DNA of 7,370 nucleotides from an uncultured Muribaculaceae bacterium. GTDB lineage: Bacteria; Bacteroidota; Bacteroidia; Bacteroidales; Muribaculaceae. Below the pieces are notes generated by a model. That model was not told the DNA's origin. It ran no database searches and saw nothing but the letters and a program-made list of their open reading frames with translations. Made by a program: the position numbers and the translations under genes. Shown piece after piece: positions 1 to 6,742 of this stretch. The DNA is taken from the NCBI GenBank assembly GCA_910588245.1, contig CAJUQP010000071.1, forward strand, positions 1 through 7,370. The letters are read 5' to 3'. Position 1 is the first letter of the stretch. The number at the start of each line of letters is the position of its first letter.

Positions 1-115
1 ATTAGTCACGCGCGTATGTGCGTAAATATAACAATTTAAGAATGTTTAATGTCTAATATCCAGCGAGACAAGAGTCTTGAGATATGCAGTCAGAACATTG
101 GTCGGAAGATCTGTC

Positions 116-547
116 TTATTCCTTAGTTCCGGCATTGTCATGGCTGTAGGTTGTGTTGCCGTTCCTATCCGTTTTTATTTGATACTTGTAAAGAGACCTA
201 TCGCAGAACCAATGGCTATTGTTCGTTGATTCCGAATATGTCTGGACTATTTTTGCCCGGACTGCGACCTCTATTTTCTCAATCGCATTAAACATCAGCG
301 ACCGTAGACGACGGTCAAAACAATAGAGGTCTATTATGTCTGAGAAATGGATGTCGTCATTATTGAAATGATGGTCAGCATCAGGATCCGTGTTGTCTTG
401 AAAAGGATAAGTGTATGCTCTGAGACGATAATAACTGATATTGGACAGGTAACCCTCCGCAAGTTGCTTGTCATCAATGAGCAATCCACGGTTTATTAAT
501 TTCTCCACCTGCTTTTGCAGGGTAAGCGGGCGTTTGGTGTAGTCCAT
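116..547 (-). CDS. Truncated Abi_2 (AbiD/AbiF-like) abortive infection protein, N-terminal half
   Basis: The protein has 143 residues and a normal Abi_2 N-terminus: YTKRPLTLQKQVEKLINRGL (3-22), then LSNISYYRLRAYTYPFQ (34-50) and a helix with FDRRLRSLMFNAIEKIEVAVRAK (77-99). The family is normally about 300 residues and carries its HEPN-like R-N-x-x-x-H motif in the C-terminal half. Here the frame ends at a TAA (116-118) soon after SHWFCDRSLY, so that motif is missing and activity is doubtful. A +1-type shifted frame on the same strand (ATG 139-141 to TAA 46-48, 31 residues) overlaps the end and runs past the stop, but I do not recognise it as the missing half. The remaining bases to the left edge hold no other gene that I can see. 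It starts 14 bases after the HlyD-like fragment, so it sits at the end of the peptide operon and may be the debris of an inserted defence gene. Confidence 0.75.
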   Translation of the reverse strand: MDYTKRPLTLQKQVEKLINRGLLIDDKQLAEGYLSNISYYRLRAYTYPFQDNTDPDADHHFNNDDIHFSDIIDLYCFDRRLRSLMFNAIEKIEVAVRAKIVQTYSESTNNSHWFCDRSLYKYQIKTDRNGNTTYSHDNAGTKE

Positions 548-561
548 ATAATCTGATATCT

Positions 562-765
562 CTATCCGATGAGGTGCCGGAGGATTGACTCGCCGTTTGA
601 GTAGGGGTAGGGCAACAGGCAGCCCGCGGCCAACAGGGCGATGAACACTATCGCTATTATCGCGTTGCCCCAGCGTATTAGTGACGGTGGGATCTCGCCG
701 ATGAGCCTGCGCACTTTCTCAGAGCGCAGCCCGATCTTGTCGTGGGTGTGGTTTGAAGTATCCAT
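562..765 (-). CDS. HlyD-family adaptor N-terminal anchor only (truncated or stand-alone)
   Basis: This is a 67-residue protein. The segment IGLRSEKVRRLIGEIPPSL at 11-29 and the single membrane helix at about 33-51 closely match the start of Bacteroidales HlyD-type membrane fusion proteins, where an I-x-L-R-S-E-x-V motif precedes the anchor helix. In those proteins several hundred residues follow, with lipoyl-like and coiled-coil parts that span the periplasm. Here the frame ends after PYPYSNGESILRHLIG with a TAG, and the next gene starts 14 bases later, so the periplasmic part is absent. It starts 9 bases after the exporter stop and is surely co-transcribed. It is either the remnant of a deleted adaptor or a minimal membrane protein that keeps only the exporter-contacting part. 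The homology to the anchor is fairly sure; the choice between remnant and functional microprotein is open. Confidence 0.72.
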   Translation of the reverse strand: MDTSNHTHDKIGLRSEKVRRLIGEIPPSLIRWGNAIIAIVFIALLAAGCLLPYPYSNGESILRHLIG

Positions 766-774
766 ATTCCATAC

Positions 775-3003
775 TTAGTTTCCGAGTTCAAGCTGGTTCC
801 TGACGAGGTTGTAATATGCCCCTTTCGCGGCGATCAGCGAGGCGTGGTCGCCTGTCTCCACCACCTTGCCGCCGTCGAGCACTATGATCCGGTCGGCGTT
901 CTTTACAGTCGACAGACGGTGGGCCACGACCACAACCGTGCGTCCTTTGTAAAATTTATCGAGGTTCTCCACGATCTCGCGCTCGTTCTTCGCGTCGAGC
1001 GAGTTCGTGGCCTCGTCAAGGAAGATGAAAGCCGGATCCCTGTAGACGGCCCTCGCTATCAGTATGCGCTGCCTCTGCCCCTGGCTCAGCCCCACGCCGT
1101 CCTTCCCCACCTTCGTGTCGTAGCGCAGCGGAAGCGACATCACGAAGTCATGGATGCAGGCTATCCTGGCAGCACTCTCCAGACGCTCCGTGTCCACCTC
1201 CCCGTCGTCCACGGCGATGTTGCGCGCTATCGACTCGGAGAAGATCACCCCGTCCTGCATCACCACGCCGCACTGCCGCCGCCACCATCTCAGGCTGTGT
1301 TCATTTATATCCCGTCCCGCTATGGATATCGAGCCCGACATCACGGGATAGTATCCCAGCATCAGCTTTATGAGCGTGGTCTTACCGCTCCCGGAGGCAC
1401 CGACTATCGCCGTCACCTTCCCCTCCGGGATATGGAACGACACGCCCTCTATTGTCTTTTTCAGCGCGTGCGGGTCATACTTGAAGTCGATACTGTCGAT
1501 GTCTATGGATTTCCCCTCCCTGAAGTCGGTGGCCAGCCCGGAGTCCGGCTCCTCGTTCCTGCCGCAGTGTATCTCGTTGATGCGCTCCAGCGATATGCGC
1601 ACGTCCTGCAGCGAATAGATGAACGACATGAACTGCGCCACGGGGGAGTTGAGCTGCCCGATGATGTACTGCACGGCGAGCATGGCCCCGAGTGTCATCC
1701 GGCCGCCGATCACTGCGGTCGCAGCGAGAACCGTTATGATGATGTTCTTCACCTCGTTGATGAATATGGAGCCTGCCTCCTGCGTCTGCTGGAGCCTGAG
1801 CGACTTCATGCGCACGGCGAAGAGGTCGGCCTGGGTGTCCTCCCATTCCCAGCGGCGGCGCCGCTCGCAGTCCTGCAGCTTTATCTCCTGCATCGAGGTT
1901 ATGAACTGGTACGTGCGGTTCTGGTTCACGGCCTGCTGCTCGAACAGTTCATAGTCGAGCACCTTGCGGCGCCGCAGGAAGGAGGCTATCCAGAGTCCGT
2001 AGCAGAGGCTCCCCGCGGCGAAGACGGCGAAGATCAGGTGGTTGTAGACGAAGAGCACCACGCCGAACACCAGGAAGCTGAGGATGGTGAAGACGACGTT
2101 GAGCGCCTGTCCGGTCAGGAAGTCCTGGACGCGCGTATGGTCTCCGATACGTTGGAGGAGGTCCCCCATCAGCTTGGTGTCGAAGAACGACATCGGCAGC
2201 CTGAGCAGCTTGATGAAGAAGTCGGAGACGAGCGATATGTTGATGCGCATCGATATGTGGAGCAGCAGCCACCGGCGGATGAAATCGGTGGCCGTGCGCC
2301 CGACGACGATCATCAGCTCCCCGAGCAGTATGAGCCATATCAGCCCTATATCGCGGTGTCGGATCCCGAGGTCGACGGTGGCCTGCGTCAGGAAGGGGAG
2401 TATGAGCTGCAGCACGCATCCCAGCAGAAGGCCGAGGATGATCTGGAGGAAATACTTCCGGTACTGCCGGATATAACCGAACAGGAACCGGAAGGATTTA
2501 CGCTCATTAGGGTATTTATTTAGCTCATTGCCCCGGTTTGCGCCATATGGAAACTGCGTTTCCTGTGAAAATGATGGCCCCGGGGATATCTCCGCAAAAA
2601 TACCGGAGTCTTCATCCTCTATTGAGGAACTGATCCAGTGGCTTTTAAAATCATTTAAAGTATAACTCACACATCCTTTTGCCGGATCCGCGACATGATA
2701 ATATTTGCCGTTGTCCGATATCTTATACAGGACAACAAAGTGATTCTGATTCCAATGCAGTATACAGGGCAGCTTAATCTCATGTAGGGCATCGACGGTT
2801 GCCAGGGCAGGAAGAGTATTGAACCCCAGTTTTTGAGCCGCATCCACAATGCCTTGCATCGAGACTCCTTCCACAGTTGAACGGCAGATCTCCTCAAGTC
2901 CGGATATGTCGATGCGCATTCCATGGTATCTGCAAATCATGGCAACGCAGGCAATCCCGCATTGCATTGAGTCTCTTTGCTTTACAAAATAAAAATGGCC
3001 CAT
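775..3003 (-). CDS. C39 peptidase-containing ABC exporter (leader-cleaving peptide transporter)
   Basis: The protein has 742 residues in three modules. The first is an N-terminal C39 cysteine protease domain (about 1-140) with catalytic Cys15 in DSMQCGIAC, His88 in NQNHFVVL and Asp106 in VADPAKG, so it should be active. The second is a transmembrane domain (about 180-450) with several clear hydrophobic helices. The third is a nucleotide-binding domain (about 500-742) with Walker A GASGSGKTT (535-543), Q-loop Gln583, signature LSQGQ (639-643, a common variant of LSGGQ), Walker B FIFLDEA (659-665) and switch His695. Such proteins act as dimers in the inner membrane, cut the leader after Gly-Gly and export the rest. 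The precursor with its IKGG site is the obvious substrate. They normally work with a HlyD adaptor and an outer-membrane channel; only an adaptor anchor is encoded next door, 9 bases downstream. The segment coding for the peptidase is much less GC-rich than the rest. Confidence 0.95.
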   Translation of the reverse strand: MGHFYFVKQRDSMQCGIACVAMICRYHGMRIDISGLEEICRSTVEGVSMQGIVDAAQKLGFNTLPALATVDALHEIKLPCILHWNQNHFVVLYKISDNGKYYHVADPAKGCVSYTLNDFKSHWISSSIEDEDSGIFAEISPGPSFSQETQFPYGANRGNELNKYPNERKSFRFLFGYIRQYRKYFLQIILGLLLGCVLQLILPFLTQATVDLGIRHRDIGLIWLILLGELMIVVGRTATDFIRRWLLLHISMRINISLVSDFFIKLLRLPMSFFDTKLMGDLLQRIGDHTRVQDFLTGQALNVVFTILSFLVFGVVLFVYNHLIFAVFAAGSLCYGLWIASFLRRRKVLDYELFEQQAVNQNRTYQFITSMQEIKLQDCERRRRWEWEDTQADLFAVRMKSLRLQQTQEAGSIFINEVKNIIITVLAATAVIGGRMTLGAMLAVQYIIGQLNSPVAQFMSFIYSLQDVRISLERINEIHCGRNEEPDSGLATDFREGKSIDIDSIDFKYDPHALKKTIEGVSFHIPEGKVTAIVGASGSGKTTLIKLMLGYYPVMSGSISIAGRDINEHSLRWWRRQCGVVMQDGVIFSESIARNIAVDDGEVDTERLESAARIACIHDFVMSLPLRYDTKVGKDGVGLSQGQRQRILIARAVYRDPAFIFLDEATNSLDAKNEREIVENLDKFYKGRTVVVVAHRLSTVKNADRIIVLDGGKVVETGDHASLIAAKGAYYNLVRNQLELGN

Positions 3004-3013
3004 GTGGCAAATA

Positions 3014-5383
3014 TTATCTCACTCCGGTTTCTTGGTCAGATGGTTTGAGGGAGCTATCGCGCTTGAGATCAACCTTGCGGCCTCCTCTGAAGGAGTATGA
3101 CAGGCTTAACCCAAACGATCTGGCGGTCATATAGTTGTTCTGAACCGTACTCATGGCAGCATGATTGCTTGTTGATTTCGAATGATGATACCGGTTGAAT
3201 GGTGAATTTGCCATGACCGAGAGGTTAAGCTTCCCCTTCAGGAAGCTTTTGCTGACATAAAGGGAATAATCATGGAGTGACGAAGAGGTGCTCCAGGGGT
3301 CGGGAATGTTCTTATGGAAACTATAGCTGCAGCCGACTCGGAAGTGGTTTGGCAGATAGAAGTCTATGTCAGGGGATATGCTGCAGAAAAGATTGTCTTG
3401 CCGCAGTCCCTCACTTTTTCCGTCGAGCCATCTTTTGCCAAGTGAGCCGTTGAGGGATACGGAGACCCAGCTCACGGGATCCCAACTCGCGTTGACGGTC
3501 AGTTCAGTCTCGTCGGCACTGCCGAAATTGCCATATGTATGTATCATCATGTCGCCGTCAGCGTATCTGGAGGGAAGGATCATGTCTGTGAGCCGGGAGT
3601 ATCGGATGGAGGTTGCGAGCACAAGGTTTTTTGCCCCGGTGAAATACCATAAGAGTGACATGTTGTGCGCGTATTGGGCCTTGAGATCAGGATTCCCGTG
3701 GCTTGCGGAATGGTCGCCGGATATGTCGACAAACGGATTCAGCTGTTCCACGTCGGGGCGTGAGATAGCAGTGGCGTAATCGAGGTAGACTGCGTTGCTT
3801 CCCCCATGACGCCAGAATAGCGTCACGGCAGGAAGAAAATAGAATCGGTCTCGATGGTAATCCGACTCCGGAGAGCCGGGGAGCCGCATCGAGAAGCTGT
3901 CGAAGTTCCCCTTCGCGCTTGCCTTCACATAGACTTTCCTCTTTATCCAGCCCGCATATGTGGCGTCAAACGCCGCGATGTTGTTGGAATAGCGCATCGC
4001 GTAGTCGGGCAGTGGCGAGTCCTCCTCCCCCTCATATGCCGAGTTGGTCTTTCCCCGGCGGTACACGTCGCTTGCTGTGAGCCTTACGGAATGCACGGTA
4101 GATATGCGCTGCAGGTATGACGCTTGCAGAGTATGCTCCGTCATGCCGCCGTCGGTGTGCTGGGTGAAGATTCCCGGCGTGCTGTTGTCTGAATACCTTC
4201 TTTGGGTCACATGCCTCCTGTCGGGATTGTGGGAGAACCTGTATCCGGCGCTGAATCTTTCCGCAGCAGGATTATCGCGGAAATAATTCCTGAAAATCAG
4301 GTTCGACTCCACGGTGCCGGTAGTGTAGCGTGATTTTGAATCGAGGTATGTCACGGGAACATCTGGATCGGGAAATACCTCCGACTGTATGACCGTTGAA
4401 GAGAAATCGTTATCGCGAATGCGCCCGTGGATGTCGGCGTAGAGAGTACTAATGCTGTCTACGCGCCATTTCGCCATGGCCCTCATTGTGTGGGTGTGCC
4501 AGTTGCCGTCGCCGTGTCCGTCCGACCGCCACCGATGTGCTGTATGTCCGTCGGGATCGGCCTGTGTGTATGTTACGTCGAAGGGCTGATTCCTCTGGCC
4601 GTTGAGCCGGTAGTCATATGATGCGGAGATGTCCACCCGGTTTTTTCTTGCAATTCCCGTCACAGCTCCGTTGGCGTTCGGCTGGGTGTCGGCGGAGCCC
4701 CTCACATTACCCGTGTACCCCTCGAGCAACGGTCTCTTCAACACGATATTCAGGACATATCTCTGGCTGTCCGTCCCCTGTCCGATATCCTGACGCGTGA
4801 TGACCTCCACTCTGGCGATGTCGGCGGCGGGGATGGTCTCCAGGAATGTTTTCGGGGAGGACTGCAGCATCTCGTCGGGACGTCCGTTGATATATATGCT
4901 GAAGGATGAGGAGCCTTGTACCGATATCGTTCCGTCGGGACCGACCCTGACCATGGGCACATATGACAGTGCCTGAAGTGAGTTCTCCTCCTGGGCCCTC
5001 CTGTTGGCCGACATGTTGTAGCTGATCCCGGAATCTGTCATGGTGGTCAGACGGCCCGTCACGGTCAGTTCCTGCAATTCGGTCTCCCCGGCTTCGAGGG
5101 GAACCGTCAGGGTGCCGGAAGGCATTCCGGCAAGAGTGATGCTGTTCTCCTTCATCCCGAAACCATACGCTCTCACCGTCATGGGGAAAGAGACCGGGGT
5201 GAGCCGGAATTTCCCTCCGGCATCCGTGATGTCGCGCAGCGTGGTGTCGGCATACTCTATGGTGAGTGTGGCGAAGGGCACTCCCTGTCCGGTTGTCTTA
5301 TCCAATACCGTCCCCCTGATCTCTTCGGCTGACAGGGAGAGGAAACACATTAGTGAGGCTATGATGAACGACAGAAATCTCAT
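3014..5383 (-). CDS. TonB-dependent receptor-like outer-membrane beta-barrel protein
   Basis: The protein has 789 residues. A signal peptide spans residues 1-19 (LSLSA, then EE). A carboxypeptidase-regulatory-like beta-sandwich follows at about 21-100 (IRGTVLDKTTGQGVPFATLTI). A plug domain covers about 105-215 and includes SIYINGRPDEML and ADIARVEVITRQD. The rest is a long barrel with alternating beta-strands, ending in the LSLSYSFRGGRK strand and a charged tail typical of the OMP_b-brl_3 type. No clear TonB box was seen. Its ATG overlaps the maturase TGA (ATGA), implying translational coupling, and the exporter gene starts 10 bases after its stop. This position inside a RiPP cassette suggests a role in peptide exit across the outer membrane, re-uptake of a modified peptide, or self-protection; the sequence does not decide between these. 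Most of the gene is GC-rich (about 59% at 4621-4860), but the 3' end falls to about 47%. Confidence 0.9.
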   Translation of the reverse strand: MRFLSFIIASLMCFLSLSAEEIRGTVLDKTTGQGVPFATLTIEYADTTLRDITDAGGKFRLTPVSFPMTVRAYGFGMKENSITLAGMPSGTLTVPLEAGETELQELTVTGRLTTMTDSGISYNMSANRRAQEENSLQALSYVPMVRVGPDGTISVQGSSSFSIYINGRPDEMLQSSPKTFLETIPAADIARVEVITRQDIGQGTDSQRYVLNIVLKRPLLEGYTGNVRGSADTQPNANGAVTGIARKNRVDISASYDYRLNGQRNQPFDVTYTQADPDGHTAHRWRSDGHGDGNWHTHTMRAMAKWRVDSISTLYADIHGRIRDNDFSSTVIQSEVFPDPDVPVTYLDSKSRYTTGTVESNLIFRNYFRDNPAAERFSAGYRFSHNPDRRHVTQRRYSDNSTPGIFTQHTDGGMTEHTLQASYLQRISTVHSVRLTASDVYRRGKTNSAYEGEEDSPLPDYAMRYSNNIAAFDATYAGWIKRKVYVKASAKGNFDSFSMRLPGSPESDYHRDRFYFLPAVTLFWRHGGSNAVYLDYATAISRPDVEQLNPFVDISGDHSASHGNPDLKAQYAHNMSLLWYFTGAKNLVLATSIRYSRLTDMILPSRYADGDMMIHTYGNFGSADETELTVNASWDPVSWVSVSLNGSLGKRWLDGKSEGLRQDNLFCSISPDIDFYLPNHFRVGCSYSFHKNIPDPWSTSSSLHDYSLYVSKSFLKGKLNLSVMANSPFNRYHHSKSTSNHAAMSTVQNNYMTARSFGLSLSYSFRGGRKVDLKRDSSLKPSDQETGVR

Positions 5384-6627
5384 AAACGGTTGTCAAGTGA
5401 CTTTAATTTCCTTATGCTGTTGGTATAGTCCATGTAGCAGGTGAGGTGGTTCCTGTCGATCTTGCCGTCATAAAGATTGTAGGCTGTCGCTGGACATCCG
5501 CCACCGCATATATATTTTACCTTACATCTGGAACATACGGCAAAATCATTGACTGTTTTTAATAAACGTCCATTTTTACAGGAATATTTCATGTCTTCAA
5601 CGGAATCTCTCAGAATGTTTCCCATTAGAAATTCACCATGATGTAGGCTTTGACAGGGATAGACGTTTCCCATCGGATCTATGCTCCACACGTTTCTGCC
5701 AGCCCCGCATGTGAATGAGGCAGTATCCAGGCGTTTTGTCTTATTTGTGAGCACTGTTCCCTTTTCTATCATCTCATTAAAGTCAGGCATTAAATCAATT
5801 TCATCTACGCTTTGCGGTATAAGTATGAACTTGGAGAAATTGCAATCATTCTTTTTGCAAAAATAATCTGTTTCATCGATATCTTTTGAGTTGGAACTTG
5901 TCACTGTTGAAGATATGGAGATTTTAAGTTTCGGGTAGCTCCTTTTTATCCATTTGATGTTGTCCACATACAATTTGGGATTGAATCCCTTGCGCTCTCC
6001 TTCTCGTGAAATACTGTCACAACTGAACGAAATGCCGGATATATAATCAAAAATCTCGTTAACGGGACTCGTCTGAAAATTGTGCATGCCATTTGAAATG
6101 GCCCCTATGTAGGAGTCTGGACATTTTTTCCTTATATATTTAACTAAAAGTACAATATCCGGATAAAGGAAAAATTCCCCTCCTGTCAATGTGAAGGTCT
6201 TTGCATAAGGAGAGAGCTTGTCAATAATAGCCATCCAGTCTGTCAACCCGATTGTGTCGCCATGAGCTTTTCTAATCGTCTTATTGTAGCAGTATCCACA
6301 ATTTAGATTGCATTTATATGTTGGATGTATGTAAAAAGATGTGGGGTATATATCCGTGTCAAGTTCCGGCTCCTTTATTTCTTCACATAATAGTAGATGA
6401 TGGTGGTCTATGGCCTCCAAAGCTTTTCTGATGGTATCCTGTTTATTGTTCTCAAAATTCGAAACAATGAAATCCTTATTCTGATAGCGATAATACATGT
6501 CAAGAATAAGCATTTCAAGGTGTGTCAATCTTGAACCCCGGTGCTGTAAAGAATTATAGAATATATACTCTTTATCCTCAATAGGCAGTATCAGAAAAGC
6601 GGGGTTTGTCTCCAAAAAGAAATCCAT
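5380..6627 (-). CDS. Radical SAM/SPASM peptide maturase
   Basis: The protein is 415 residues when begun at ATG 6627. The frame is open to a TTG at 6696, but that would put a perfect hairpin inside the gene, and the MDFFLETNPAF start looks natural. Residues 1-90 form an N-terminal domain that may bind the leader peptide. The radical SAM 4Fe-4S motif CNLNCGYC has Cys at 106, 110 and 113, followed by TGGE at 148-151, which contacts S-adenosylmethionine in the family. The C-terminal SPASM domain is complete: Cys 307, then G-x4-Cys 325, then C-x2-C-x5-C-x3-C at 365, 368, 374 and 378, and Cys 397. These ligate two auxiliary clusters. Enzymes of this type use a 5'-deoxyadenosyl radical to crosslink or otherwise alter RiPP precursors in the cytoplasm. 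The presumed substrate is the adjacent CxxxCxxxC peptide. The gene is AT-rich (about 36% GC at 6121-6480), unlike the next gene, with which it overlaps by 4 bases (ATGA). Confidence 0.93.
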   Translation of the reverse strand: MDFFLETNPAFLILPIEDKEYIFYNSLQHRGSRLTHLEMLILDMYYRYQNKDFIVSNFENNKQDTIRKALEAIDHHHLLLCEEIKEPELDTDIYPTSFYIHPTYKCNLNCGYCYNKTIRKAHGDTIGLTDWMAIIDKLSPYAKTFTLTGGEFFLYPDIVLLVKYIRKKCPDSYIGAISNGMHNFQTSPVNEIFDYISGISFSCDSISREGERKGFNPKLYVDNIKWIKRSYPKLKISISSTVTSSNSKDIDETDYFCKKNDCNFSKFILIPQSVDEIDLMPDFNEMIEKGTVLTNKTKRLDTASFTCGAGRNVWSIDPMGNVYPCQSLHHGEFLMGNILRDSVEDMKYSCKNGRLLKTVNDFAVCSRCKVKYICGGGCPATAYNLYDGKIDRNHLTCYMDYTNSIRKLKSLDNRL

Positions 6628-6642
6628 TATAAATGTTTTTAG

Positions 6643-6671
6643 ATAGGGAGAGATTATTAATCTCTCCCTAT
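6643..6671 (-). promoter_or_regulatory. Perfect 14-bp inverted repeat (hairpin) before the maturase start
   Basis: The arms are ATAGGGAGAGATTA (6643-6656) and TAATCTCTCCCTAT (6658-6671), perfectly complementary around a single central base. In the precursor-maturase transcript this forms a very stable hairpin ending 15 bases before the ATG at 6627. No run of T follows on either strand, so it is not a classic intrinsic terminator. In RiPP operons a hairpin here often lowers expression of the enzyme relative to the precursor, by partial termination or by protecting the upstream mRNA. A dyad operator for a DNA-binding protein is an alternative reading. If the maturase began at the upstream TTG (6696), the repeat would lie in coding sequence, which is one reason to prefer the ATG. 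Confidence 0.7.
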
Positions 6672-6694
6672 AATTTGAAAGAGTCTGAACTGTC

Positions 6695-6736
6695 AAGCAA
6701 TTTTAGGGAGCTGTTTAATATTGCTTTTTAACAGCT
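6695..6736 (-). promoter_or_regulatory. Candidate H-type RNA pseudoknot after the precursor gene
   Basis: In the transcript two 7-bp complementary pairs are interleaved. AGCUGUU (6736-6730) can pair with AACAGCU (6715-6709), and AAGCAAU (6726-6720) can pair with AUUGCUU (6701-6695). Connecting loops would be 3, 4 and 7 nt. The order stem 1, stem 2, stem 1', stem 2' is that of an H-type pseudoknot. Alternatively the two stems are competing hairpins, which would allow a switch. The element begins seven bases after the precursor stop codon and lies upstream of the maturase start. The pairing is read directly from the sequence; folding and function are inference, and the AT-rich context raises the chance of coincidence. 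Confidence 0.4.
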
Positions 6737-6742
6737 TATAGA

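Noticed and set aside
69..79. Small hairpin CAAGA-G-TCTTG past the end of the Abi gene.
   Set aside because: Five base pairs with a one-base centre and no T-run is expected by chance.
46..141. A 31-residue minus-strand frame (ATG 139-141, TAA 46-48).
   Set aside because: It overlaps the Abi gene end, is very short and resembles nothing I recognise; it is noted only as possible debris of the Abi gene.
844..2523. Long open frame of 559 codons on the plus strand opposite the exporter gene.
   Set aside because: It lies wholly antisense to a clear ABC exporter in GC-rich sequence, where the opposite strand is often open; the translation is rich in His, Glu, Val and Arg without any domain, and the exporter has all its catalytic motifs.
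6643..6671. Intrinsic terminator at the perfect inverted repeat.
   Set aside because: No T-run follows the stem on either strand, and a full stop here would cut the maturase off from the precursor.
6628..6696. N-terminal extension of the maturase starting from TTG at 6696.
   Set aside because: It would need a rare start codon and would place the perfect 14-bp inverted repeat in coding sequence; the ATG at 6627 gives a natural N-terminus with an A-rich upstream context.
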